NCBI GenBank assembly: GCA_031969915.1
Contig: DALYJJ010000020.1
Coordinates: forward strand, 1 to 64,000
Direction of reading: 5' to 3'
DNA: 64,000 nt
DNA from: DALYJJ01 sp031969915
GTDB taxonomy: Bacteria; Acidobacteriota; Terriglobia; Bryobacterales; Bryobacteraceae
The notes beneath the pieces are model-generated. The model did no database searches and had not been told where the DNA came from. It was given only the letters and a program-made list of their open reading frames with translations. Position 1 is the first letter of the stretch, and each line of letters opens with the position of its first letter. The position numbers were made by a program, and so were the translations under genes. This document shows, piece by piece, positions 56,848 through 64,000 of this stretch.

Positions 56848-57032
56848 GGCTGCGGCGCCTCGGGGGTGAAGGTGGCGGCGGGTTCGTCGCCCGGTGAGAG
56901 GTTCTTGAGAAGGGGGCGAAACGCGGACTCCAACGGGCCCAGGGCTTGGGCGGCGCGGTTCGCCTGGTCAGTGGTGAGCCCGGTGTTCAGGGCGCGTGCG
57001 ATCTCCGGCCAGTCGGTCATGGCGAGCTTCAT
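56844..57032 (-). CDS. Small AtzG/GatC-like amidase partner
   Basis: Protein of 62 residues overlapping the amidase start by 4 bp (ATGA). The pattern DWPEIARALNTGLTTDQANR, then LGPLESAFRPLLKNL and a C-terminal EPAATFTPEAPQP resembles the small subunits (AtzG, GatC) that wrap around amidases and stabilise them. The start could also be the ATG at residue 5 (MTDW). The pairing suggests a heterodimeric or heterotetrameric amidase. Confidence 0.7.
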   Translation of the reverse strand: MKLAMTDWPEIARALNTGLTTDQANRAAQALGPLESAFRPLLKNLSPGDEPAATFTPEAPQP

Positions 57033-57354
57033 TGTACCGGAGGGCGGGCGCGGGGCTTGGCGGAGCGGTGGCCTGCAGCACCGCGGTGAGCGCGGCGGCG
57101 GCGGCGGGGATCAGCACAGACCCGTCCGGCGCCGTCACCAGCAGCGCGGCCCCGGCCAGGTTGCACGCCAGAGACAGCGAACGCGCCGAGCGCCGCAGCG
57201 CGGGCCAGCCATCCGCGTCGGCGGGGCGGCGAAACACAGCCTCCAGCATCAACGCGAAAGCGATCAGGTTGAGAGACAGCCAATGCACGGCGCAAGCCTC
57301 CAACCAGGAAAGCGGAAAACCGGGGCCGAAAGGGCTCAAGGACCCGTCAGCCAC
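56968..57354 (-). CDS. Possible small membrane protein
   Basis: A 128-codon frame from a GTG at 57354 with GAAGGGG just upstream. It contains two or three hydrophobic segments (WLEACAVHWLSLNLIAFALM, LACNLAGAALLVTA, LIPAAAAALTAVLQA). The C-terminal 20 residues overlap the amidase partner gene in another frame and look non-natural (RLAGDRTRPEHRAHH). No family is known. The segment 57033-57413 holds no other candidate apart from this frame. Confidence 0.35.
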   Translation of the reverse strand: MADGSLSPFGPGFPLSWLEACAVHWLSLNLIAFALMLEAVFRRPADADGWPALRRSARSLSLACNLAGAALLVTAPDGSVLIPAAAAALTAVLQATAPPSPAPALRYNEARHDRLAGDRTRPEHRAHH

Positions 57355-57413
57355 CCCCTTCCAAACCCCCCTTGCGTTCGCTTTCTACCTTCCGGTATAT
57401 TTAACGACGGCCT

Positions 57414-57677
57414 ATGAATCCCCATGTAGTTCGGTGTGACCGCGCGGGTCACGCTGCCCTCGAAACAAACCTAGCCGCCGTGCAACAACGGCAACAGACC
57501 ATCGCCCGGAACGTCGATGTGCTCGGCCGCATGGTCGAACTCGGCACGCGCGTGCTGTCCAAAGCCAACCTCACTCGCGAACGTGCCGAAGGCCAACTGA
57601 GCCGCCTGGATCGCTGCCAGGACTCCACGGAGCAACGTCTCCGCGAACTGCTCTACGAACTTCGCCCCCGGCGCTAG
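57414..57677 (+). CDS. Small coiled-coil-like hypothetical protein
   Basis: An 87-residue frame with a helical, heptad-like pattern (LETNLAAVQQRQQTIARNVD, VLGRMVELGTRVLSKANLTR, LSRLDRCQDSTEQRLREL). It has no signal peptide or membrane segment. The start lies just after an AT-rich TATATTTAA stretch that could be a -10 region, and the gene precedes ileS by 27 bp. Family unknown. Confidence 0.5.
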   Translation: MNPHVVRCDRAGHAALETNLAAVQQRQQTIARNVDVLGRMVELGTRVLSKANLTRERAEGQLSRLDRCQDSTEQRLRELLYELRPRR

Positions 57678-57704
57678 CCTCCCGACGGGATCGGGTACGA
57701 TGAA

Positions 57705-60536
57705 ATGTACCCTCCCATGCCCGTCGAAATCGACCTGAAAAAGACCGTTAACCTCCCCAAGACCGACTTCCCGATGAAGGCGAACCTCACTGCGCTCGAG
57801 CCCCGCCTGCTCGACCAATGGGAACAGTCGAAGCTCTATCACCGCATTCGCGAAGCGCGCGCCGGGCGGCCCCTGTACGTCCTGCATGACGGTCCTCCCT
57901 ACGCCAACGGCTACATGCACCTCGGCACCGCCTTCAACAAGCTGCTGAAGGACTTCATCATCAAGAGCCGGAGCATGGCGGGTTTTGACGCCCCCTATGT
58001 GCCGGGCTGGGATTGCCACGGCCTGCCCATCGAACTGAAGGTCGACCACGAACTCGGGAAGAAGAAGGCGTCGATGACCGCCGCGCAGGTGCGCGCCGCC
58101 TGCCGCGCCTATGCCTCGAAGTTCGTGGAGATCCATCGCCAGGATTTCAAGCGGCTGGGCGCCTTCGGCCGGTGGGAGGATCCGTATCTGACGATGAGCG
58201 CGGAGTTCGAAGCGGTGATCGCGGGCACGTTCGTCGATCTTCTCGAACAGGGATACGTCTACAAGGGGCTGAAGCCGGTGAACTGGTGTATTCACGACCG
58301 CACCGCGCTCGCCGAGGCCGAAGTCGAATACGAGGATCATTCCAGCCCGTCCATCTGGGTGCGCTTTGCGCTCACTTCGGATCCGGCGGCGATCGATCCG
58401 GCGCTCGCGGGCGCCGCCGTGTATGGGTTGATCTGGACGACCACTCCGTGGACCATTCCCGCGAACCTCGCCATCTCGTACCATCCACGCTACGAATACG
58501 TCGCGGCTGAGGCGGGCGGCAGCGTCTACATCGTCGCAAAGGATCTGCTGGCCGCAACCGCGGAGCGTTGCGGCTGGCTGGAACCCCGCGTGCTCGCCAC
58601 CTTCACCGGCGTCCAACTCGAACGCGCGGTTTTCCGGCATCCGTTCGGGGAGCGGGATTCGCTCGGCATTCTCGGCGACCACGTGACCCTCGAGCAGGGC
58701 ACCGGAGCGGTGCACACCGCGCCCGGCCACGGCCAGGAAGACTACGTGGTGTGCATGCAGTACGGCATCCCCGTGTATTGTCCGGTGGACAGCCACGGGC
58801 GCTTCTTTCAGGCGGACGGAGCGGACGGGGCGTTGCCGGAAGAGCTGCTCGGCAAGACGGTGTGGGAAGCGAACCCGGTGGTGGTCGGCATCCTGAGGGA
58901 ACGGGGCGCGCTGCTGGCGGAGAAGCAACTCGACCACAGCTATCCGCACTGCTGGCGGTGCCACAAGCCGACCATCTTCCGCGCGACCGAGCAATGGTTC
59001 ATCGGCATGGAGCGCAACGATCTGCGGCGGCAGGCGCTCGAGGCGATCAAGGCTGTGAAGTGGAATCCCACGTGGGGCGAGGAACGCATCTCGAACATGA
59101 TCGCGACACGCCCCGATTGGTGCATCTCGCGCCAGCGCGCCTGGGGCGTTCCGATCACGGTCTTCTATTGCGAAGGCTGCGAAAAGCCGTTCACGGACCG
59201 CCGGTATCTGGACCGCGTGGTGGAGCAGTTCCGCGAGCACACCGCCGACGTCTGGTACGACAAGAGCGCGGCCGAGCTGCTGGGCCCGGATGCCGCCTGC
59301 GAGTGCGGCGGCACGAGTTTCCGGAAGGAGACCGACATCCTGGACGTCTGGCTGGATTCCGGCGTGAGCCATCGGGCGGTGCTCACCGGGCCGAACGAAC
59401 TGCATTGGCCCGCGGATCTCTACGTCGAGGGCCCCGACCAGTATCGCGGCTGGTTCCACAGTTCGCTGCTGACCGGCGTCGCGCTACGCGGCCAGGCCCC
59501 GTACGGCAACTGCGCCACGCACGGCTGGACTCTTGACGCCGACGGGCGCGCGATGTCCAAGTCGCTGGGCAACATCATCGAGCCCCAGGAGATCATCAAG
59601 AAGCACGGAGCGGAGATCCTGCGCCTGTGGGTGGCCTCGGTCGAGTTCACGGAGGACGTGCGCATCTCCGATACCATGCTGCAACGCTTGTCGGAGGCCT
59701 ACCGCAAGATCCGCAACACCTTCAAGTACGCGCTCGGAAACCTGAACGGCTTCGACCCCGAGACGGACGCCGTTCCCGCCGGAGACCTGCTCGAACTCGA
59801 CCAGTGGATCCTGACCCGCGCGGAGGATCTCGTCAAACGCTGCCGCGCCTGGTACAGCGAGATGGCCTTCCATCGTGTCTATCAGGCGGTCTACAACTTC
59901 TGCGTCACCGATCTGAGCGCGATCTACTTCGACGTTTTGAAGGACCGCCTCTACACCAGCGCCACCCGCTCGCACGCGCGCCGTAGCGCGCAAACCGCGC
60001 TCTACCGCCTCACGTACGCGCTGGTCCGCCTGCTCCCGCCGATCCTGACCTTCACCACGGAAGAGGTTTGGAGCTACCTTCAGAAGCCCGCCGCTGCGCC
60101 CGAGAGCGTGCACCTGGCGTTGTTCCCCGAGCCGGCCGAACTAACCGCCGGTCTCTCCGAAGCCCACCGCACGCGCGCCGGGAACTGGGACCGCCTCGCC
60201 GAAGTTCGCGAGCGGGTGCTCAAGAGCCTGGAAGTCGCGCGCCAGGAGAAGTTCATCGGCGCCCCCCTCGAAGCGCACGTCCGCTTGACCGCCAACGACG
60301 AACTCGGCGCGCTTCTTGCCAAGTACCGCGAAGCCCTGCCCGGCCTCTTCATCGTGTCCGAGGTCAGCCTGGAGCGCGCTCAGGACGACGTCGATCTCGC
60401 CGTTCACGTGGAGCGCTCCACCGGAACCAAGTGCGAGCGCTGCTGGAAGTACACGCACGACATCGGGGCCGACCCCGACCTGCCCACCGTCTGCGCCTCG
60501 TGCGCCGATGCGGTAAAGGAGATGACGGCAGCCTGA
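57705..60536 (+). CDS. ileS: Isoleucyl-tRNA synthetase
   Basis: Cytoplasmic class I synthetase of 943 residues charging tRNA-Ile. The nucleotide-binding signature is PPYANGYMHLGTAFNK (about 64-79) and the KMSKS loop reads AMSKSLGN (about 615). The editing domain lies between (TTPWTIPANLAISYHP, LEQGTGAVHTAPGHGQEDY). The anticodon domain has WILTRAEDL and the C-terminal zinc finger has CERCW and CASC. The ATG at 57717 (MPVEID) is a possible later start. Its stop shares a base with the lspA start. Confidence 0.97.
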   Translation: MYPPMPVEIDLKKTVNLPKTDFPMKANLTALEPRLLDQWEQSKLYHRIREARAGRPLYVLHDGPPYANGYMHLGTAFNKLLKDFIIKSRSMAGFDAPYVPGWDCHGLPIELKVDHELGKKKASMTAAQVRAACRAYASKFVEIHRQDFKRLGAFGRWEDPYLTMSAEFEAVIAGTFVDLLEQGYVYKGLKPVNWCIHDRTALAEAEVEYEDHSSPSIWVRFALTSDPAAIDPALAGAAVYGLIWTTTPWTIPANLAISYHPRYEYVAAEAGGSVYIVAKDLLAATAERCGWLEPRVLATFTGVQLERAVFRHPFGERDSLGILGDHVTLEQGTGAVHTAPGHGQEDYVVCMQYGIPVYCPVDSHGRFFQADGADGALPEELLGKTVWEANPVVVGILRERGALLAEKQLDHSYPHCWRCHKPTIFRATEQWFIGMERNDLRRQALEAIKAVKWNPTWGEERISNMIATRPDWCISRQRAWGVPITVFYCEGCEKPFTDRRYLDRVVEQFREHTADVWYDKSAAELLGPDAACECGGTSFRKETDILDVWLDSGVSHRAVLTGPNELHWPADLYVEGPDQYRGWFHSSLLTGVALRGQAPYGNCATHGWTLDADGRAMSKSLGNIIEPQEIIKKHGAEILRLWVASVEFTEDVRISDTMLQRLSEAYRKIRNTFKYALGNLNGFDPETDAVPAGDLLELDQWILTRAEDLVKRCRAWYSEMAFHRVYQAVYNFCVTDLSAIYFDVLKDRLYTSATRSHARRSAQTALYRLTYALVRLLPPILTFTTEEVWSYLQKPAAAPESVHLALFPEPAELTAGLSEAHRTRAGNWDRLAEVRERVLKSLEVARQEKFIGAPLEAHVRLTANDELGALLAKYREALPGLFIVSEVSLERAQDDVDLAVHVERSTGTKCERCWKYTHDIGADPDLPTVCASCADAVKEMTAA

Positions 60537-61039
60537 TGTCGCCGCGCGCTGTCCTTTATTCGATCGCCGCCACGGTCTTCGCCGTCGATCGCGCCACCAA
60601 GTGGATCATCGAATCTTCCGTCGCGGAGTGGTCGACCATCGTCGTCATTCCCGGCTTCTTCCAGATCATCCACACCCGCAACCGCGGCGCCGCGTTTTCC
60701 ATCCTCGCGGACGCCCCGGAGTCCACGCGGCTCGCCCTGCTGGTCGGGCTCTCCGCCCTGGTGTTGGGCTTTATCGCAACGCTGCTGTGGAACGCCTCCA
60801 CCAAGCTCGCCCATGAGCACTGGAGCCTCCGGATCGGCCTATCGCTCGTGTTCGGCGGCGCGCTCGGCAATGTCTACGACCGCGCGCTGACGGGCGCCGT
60901 GACCGACTTCCTCGACTTCTTCCTGGGCGAGTATCACTGGCCCACCTTCAACGCCGCCGACACCGCCATTACCTGTGGTGCGGCGCTCATGTTGCTCAGC
61001 ATCTGGCGCGGGCGGCGGCGCCAGCCGGTGCACCCCTAA
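60536..61039 (+). CDS. lspA: Lipoprotein signal peptidase
   Basis: Membrane aspartic protease of 167 residues cleaving prolipoprotein signal peptides. It has four helices. The catalytic aspartates are D115 (GGALGNVYDRAL) and D142 (FNAADTAIT). HTRNRGAAFSIL is the conserved second box. The ATG overlaps the ileS stop (TGATG), the widespread ileS-lspA arrangement. Confidence 0.96.
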   Translation: MSPRAVLYSIAATVFAVDRATKWIIESSVAEWSTIVVIPGFFQIIHTRNRGAAFSILADAPESTRLALLVGLSALVLGFIATLLWNASTKLAHEHWSLRIGLSLVFGGALGNVYDRALTGAVTDFLDFFLGEYHWPTFNAADTAITCGAALMLLSIWRGRRRQPVHP

Positions 61040-61042
61040 CCC

Positions 61043-61822
61043 ATGCATCCGAAGATCATCGAGATCGGCGGTTTCTTCCTGCCCACCTACGGGCTGCTGG
61101 TGGCGATCGGTTTTCTCACCGGCCTCTGGATCACCTCTCGCCTGGCCCGCCGCGAAGGCCTGAACGCGGACGCGGTCACGAACCTCGCCGTGTACTGCGC
61201 CCTGGCGGGCATCGCCGGCGCGAAGCTGCTGATGTTCCTCTGGGACATCGATTACTTCACCAGCCGGCCCAGTGAGCTGTTTTCGCTGAACACGCTCCAG
61301 GCGGGCGGCGTCTTCTACGGCGGCCTGATCGCCGCCATCGCCGTCTCGATCTGGTACGTGCGCCGCGAAAAGCTGCCTGGGCTCGCCACGGCCGACCCCT
61401 TCGCGCCCGGCATCGCCCTGGGCCACGCGATCGGCCGCGTGGGCTGCTTCGCCGCCGGCTGCTGCTGGGGCGCACGCTGCGAACGGCCCTGGGCCGTCAC
61501 CTTCACCAGTCAGGATGCGCACGACCGGGTCGGCGTCCCCTTGAACGTGCCGCTCCATCCCTCGCAGTTGTATGAGGCGGCGGCGGAGTTGATCATCTTC
61601 GGCATCCTGTTCACGCTCGCCCGCCGGCCGCACGGCGCGGGCCACATCATCGGGCTCTATCTCGCCCTCTACGGCTCCACGCGCTTCCTGGTGGAGTTCG
61701 TTCGCGAACACGGGCAGGCCCTGATCTGGGGCCTCTCAAACTCCCAATGGATCTCGCTCGCCCTCGCCTGCGCCGGCCTGTGGCTGCGCTTCCGCCGCCG
61801 GAGCGTTCCGGCTACCGCATAA
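61043..61822 (+). CDS. lgt: Prolipoprotein diacylglyceryl transferase
   Basis: Membrane enzyme of 259 residues transferring diacylglycerol from phosphatidylglycerol to the lipobox cysteine, the step before LspA. The Lgt signature is HAIGRVGCFAAGCCWG. LQAGGVFYGGLIAA and HPSQLYEAAAELIIFGILF are also typical, along with about seven helices. It starts 3 bp after lspA, so maturation enzymes for lipoproteins are encoded together. Confidence 0.96.
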   Translation: MHPKIIEIGGFFLPTYGLLVAIGFLTGLWITSRLARREGLNADAVTNLAVYCALAGIAGAKLLMFLWDIDYFTSRPSELFSLNTLQAGGVFYGGLIAAIAVSIWYVRREKLPGLATADPFAPGIALGHAIGRVGCFAAGCCWGARCERPWAVTFTSQDAHDRVGVPLNVPLHPSQLYEAAAELIIFGILFTLARRPHGAGHIIGLYLALYGSTRFLVEFVREHGQALIWGLSNSQWISLALACAGLWLRFRRRSVPATA

Positions 61823-61828
61823 CTTCCC

Positions 61829-63079
61829 ATGGCACGTATCTTCCCCTTCCGGCCCTACCGCTACAGCGCCCAGGCTGGGCCGCTCGACCACGTAGTGACC
61901 CAGCCCTACGACAAGATCAGCCCCGCGATGCAGGCCCGCTATCTCTCGTTGAGCCCCCACAACCTGGTGCGCGTCATTCTCGGCGAGCGGCGGCCGGACG
62001 ACACAGAATCGGACAACGTCTACACCCGGGCCGCGGCTCACTTCGCCGCGTGGCGGCGCGATGGCGTTCTGGTGCGCGACCGCGAGCCCGCCTTGTACGC
62101 CTACTTCCAGGAGTTCTCCGTGCCCGGCTCGCAGGAGCGCCTGGTGCGCAAGGGCTTCATCGGACTGGGCGCGGTGGAAGATTACGAAACGGGCGTCGTC
62201 CACCGTCATGAGCGGACGTTGTCCGGGCCGAAGAAGGACCGCTTGCAGGTGCTCGAGCACACCCGCGCCCACTTTGGCCAGATCTTCATGCTGTATCCCG
62301 ACCCCGCCGGCGCCATCGACGCGCTGCTCGACCAGGCGGCGCTCGGCGAACCCGCGGCTTCGGTGGTCGATGAATACGACGCCCGGCACACGCTGTGGCG
62401 CATCGCCGAACCGGCGGCGATCGAGCGCATGCAGGCGTCGATGGCCGATAAGAAGCTGCTCATTGCCGACGGTCATCATCGCTACGAAACGGCGCTCAAC
62501 TTCCGGAATGCGCACCCCGAAATACCCGGCGCGGCGTGCGTGATGATGACCTTCGTCAACATGCACTCGCCCGGCCTGCGCATCCTGGCCACGCACCGGC
62601 TGGTCTCGAACCTCTCGACCCTCGCCCCCGAATCGTTCCTTCGAGCGGCCGCCCAGTGGTTCACCGTCACGCCGCTCGCTTCGCCCGAGGCTCTGCAGGC
62701 TGCCTGGTCGGCGCCCCACCCGGAGACCGTCCGGCTGGGCGTGGTGTTCGCTGGGGAGGCGCAGCTCTATCTGCTCGAAACGCCGCGCGCGGGCCGCCTC
62801 GACGTGCCCGTGCTGCATGAGACTGTTCTGCGCGACGTGCTCGGCATCGGCGAAGAAGCCGTGCGCGACGAAAAGCACCTCAGGTACGTGCGCGGCCTGG
62901 ACGTGGCCGTTCGCGAAGTGCGCTCCGGCGCCGCCCAAGCCGGCTTCCTGCTGGAACCCACCCCGATCGAGGACATGGCGCGCATCAGCTTCGCCGGCGG
63001 CGTCATGCCACAGAAGTCCACCGATTTTTATCCCAAGCTGCTCAGTGGGCTTACGATATACAAAGTGGATGAAACGTAA
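61829..63079 (+). CDS. DUF1015 family protein
   Basis: Cytoplasmic protein of 416 residues, six bases after lgt. DUF1015 marks are PFRPYRYSAQAGPLDHVVTQPYDKIS, SPHNLVRVILGE, YFQEFSVPGSQERLVRKGFI, HERTLSGPKKDRLQVLEHTR, the LLIADGHHRYETALNF block, and a C-terminal GGVMPQKSTDFYPKLLSGL. Its biochemical role is not settled. Its 3' end overlaps the selenoprotein start by 11 bp, which suggests coupled translation. Confidence 0.9.
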   Translation: MARIFPFRPYRYSAQAGPLDHVVTQPYDKISPAMQARYLSLSPHNLVRVILGERRPDDTESDNVYTRAAAHFAAWRRDGVLVRDREPALYAYFQEFSVPGSQERLVRKGFIGLGAVEDYETGVVHRHERTLSGPKKDRLQVLEHTRAHFGQIFMLYPDPAGAIDALLDQAALGEPAASVVDEYDARHTLWRIAEPAAIERMQASMADKKLLIADGHHRYETALNFRNAHPEIPGAACVMMTFVNMHSPGLRILATHRLVSNLSTLAPESFLRAAAQWFTVTPLASPEALQAAWSAPHPETVRLGVVFAGEAQLYLLETPRAGRLDVPVLHETVLRDVLGIGEEAVRDEKHLRYVRGLDVAVREVRSGAAQAGFLLEPTPIEDMARISFAGGVMPQKSTDFYPKLLSGLTIYKVDET

Positions 63080-63851
63080 GCTCCTCACCGCCGTCGCCGC
63101 CGTCCTGGCCCTCTACGCCGCCGCCGTCGCGTTCATCTACGGCGCCATGCGGCAGCCGCCCGACCGCTTCGGCGCCATCATGAAGCATGTTCCGTTGCCG
63201 GCGATGATGATGATTCCGTTCCGGCCGCTCTGGATGTCCGCCCGCGCCGGGACCCTTCAGCCGGGCGACGCCGCTCCGGATTTCGAGCTACCCACGCTCG
63301 ACCGCGCTCGCCAGGTCCGTTTGTCCGACCAGTGGCGCGAGCGGCCCGTGGTGCTGATCTTCGGCAGTTACACTTGACCGCCCTTCCGCCGGGAGGTTCC
63401 CGAGCTCAACAAGCTGTATGAGGCCTTTCGTGAGCGCGTCACGTTCTACGTGGTCTACATCCAGGAGGCCCATCCCACCGACCTCTGGCAGCTTCCTTCG
63501 AACGTGCGCGACGGCGTGCTGTTTGCCTCGCCCCAGTCGGACCAGGAGCGCGCTACCACCGCGTCGGCTTGCGTGCGCAAGCTGGGCATCCGGATCCCGG
63601 CCCTGATTGACGGTATCGGCGATTCCGTGGAAGCGATGTATACGGGCTGGCCGGACCGTATCTATGTGATCGACCGGCGCGGACGCATCGCCTTCAAGAG
63701 CGCCCCTGGACCCTACGGTTTCTCCTCCGCCGGCCTGCGCGAAGTGCTCGAAAAAACCCCCGCGTTGTATAGTGGCGGTAACGATGGCAATCTGGGTGCT
63801 CCTTCCGCTGCTGCTGTCCGCCGCCTCGCTCCTCCGCGCGCAGAACCCTGA
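63069..63851 (+). CDS. Deiodinase-like thioredoxin-fold selenoprotein (UGA read as Sec)
   Basis: Protein of 260 residues with an in-frame UGA at codon 103 (63375-63377). The N-terminus is a membrane anchor (KRKLLTAVAAVLALYAAAVA). The thioredoxin-like domain starts near 64 (PGDAAPDFELPTLD). The motif FGSYT-U-PPFRREVPELNKLY is the active site of iodothyronine deiodinases (FGSCT-U-PPF in vertebrates), and the second box VVYIQEAHPTDLW matches their YIEEAHPSDGW. The frame continues with no other stop to CVRKLGIRIPALIDG, YTGWPDRIYVIDRRGRIAF and GPYGF, where the domain ends. A SECIS-like hairpin follows the UGA. A gene caller would report two fragments. Its last 26 codons run over the start of the next gene. 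The substrate of bacterial members is unknown; a peroxide- or halide-related redox role is possible. Confidence 0.92.
63388..63405 (+). promoter_or_regulatory. Bacterial SECIS hairpin in the deiodinase-like gene
   Basis: Seventeen nt after the UGA, CGGGA and TCCCG form a 5-bp stem around the loop GGU; two more pairs (GC/GC) extend it past a single bulged A. Loop and closing A-U pair equal those of the selD element in this window. SelB binding is inferred. Confidence 0.82.
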
Positions 63852-64000
63852 CGTCCACGCGCTGTTCGCCGCGCGCTGCCGCGTCTGCCACACCGGCGCC
63901 GCCGCCCAGGCCGGCCTTCGCATGGACTCCCGCGACGACCTGCTGAAAGGCGGGCACAATGGACCCGCTCTGATCGCGGGCCGGAGCGGCGACAGCCTGC
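63784..64000 (+). CDS. Exported c-type cytochrome-domain protein, partial
   Basis: Open to the right edge; 72 codons are visible. A signal peptide (MAIWVLLPLLLSAASLLRA) is followed by NPDVHALFAARCRVCHTGAA, a cytochrome-c heme motif (CRVCH), and LRMDSRDDLLKGGHNGPALI, GRSGDSL. This is the start of the PSD1/planctomycete-cytochrome type, in which a heme domain precedes long DUF1549 and DUF1553 regions. The latter are expected beyond the window. It overlaps the selenoprotein tail by 68 bp in another frame. Confidence 0.8.
   Translation, partial: MAIWVLLPLLLSAASLLRAQNPDVHALFAARCRVCHTGAAAQAGLRMDSRDDLLKGGHNGPALIAGRSGDSL

Noticed and set aside
57471..59459. 662-codon frame opposite ileS
   Set aside because: ileS is certain from its motifs; the antisense frame has no domain or signal.
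63450..63851. Separate 133-codon gene after the UGA
   Set aside because: It begins in the middle of a thioredoxin domain, in frame with the upstream half, and has no ribosome site.

Overview
The window looks like a chromosomal piece of a high-GC acidobacterium, most likely of the Solibacter/Bryobacter group. The evidence is two Oar-type TonB-dependent receptors with an N-terminal carboxypeptidase-regulatory-like domain, a large beta-propeller protein ending in what looks like the Solibacter-type C-terminal domain (TIGR03437), DUF1080 and DUF3500 secreted proteins, and a planctomycete/acidobacterial-type cytochrome-domain protein running off the right end. No tRNA, rRNA, CRISPR, phage or insertion sequence was seen. 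One 24-base run of N at 54545-54568 interrupts a gene.

Layout. 0-3.2 kb: exported catalase-peroxidase katG divergent from an OxyR-type regulator. 3.3-15.2 kb: mixed metabolism (tpiA, a GH51 arabinofuranosidase, AceK-like kinase/phosphatase, a nitrilase-family hydrolase, DUF1080 and DUF3500 proteins). 15.2-21 kb: copper amine oxidase and the first Oar-like receptor, which ends in a clear intrinsic terminator. 21.4-23.2 kb: selD-pyrF, where selD has an in-frame UGA at the catalytic position. 23.2-32 kb: a propeller-type sensor kinase and its response regulator, then the second Oar-like receptor and two genes of unknown function. 32-38.4 kb: a HupE/UreJ-like membrane protein and AI-2E-type permease, divergent from a four-gene acyl-CoA carboxylase/AtuA/AtuA-like/enoyl-CoA hydratase operon. 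38.4-41.3 kb: a decaheme cytochrome and a large outer-membrane barrel, resembling porin-cytochrome electron conduits. 41.4-55.4 kb: a long leftward cluster with a LuxR-type regulator, a membrane protein, the Tad/Cpa pilus machinery (prepilin peptidase, CpaB, CpaC, CpaE, CpaF, TadB, TadC), a 31-residue membrane peptide, a propeller protein and an outer-membrane protein. 55.4-57.4 kb: an amidase with a small partner subunit. 57.4-64 kb: ileS-lspA-lgt, a DUF1015 protein, a deiodinase-like selenoprotein, and the start of a cytochrome-domain protein.

The most notable result is two selenoprotein genes that an ordinary ORF caller would break. selD reads through UGA at 23112-23114 (context G-U-A-S-K-L-S-P). 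A membrane-anchored protein at 63069-63851 reads through UGA at 63375-63377 in the context FGSYT-U-PPF, the active-site motif of iodothyronine deiodinases. Both UGA codons are followed, 20 and 17 nt downstream, by a hairpin with the same GGU apical loop closed by an A-U pair. This fits the bacterial SECIS design, and it implies that the organism decodes selenocysteine.
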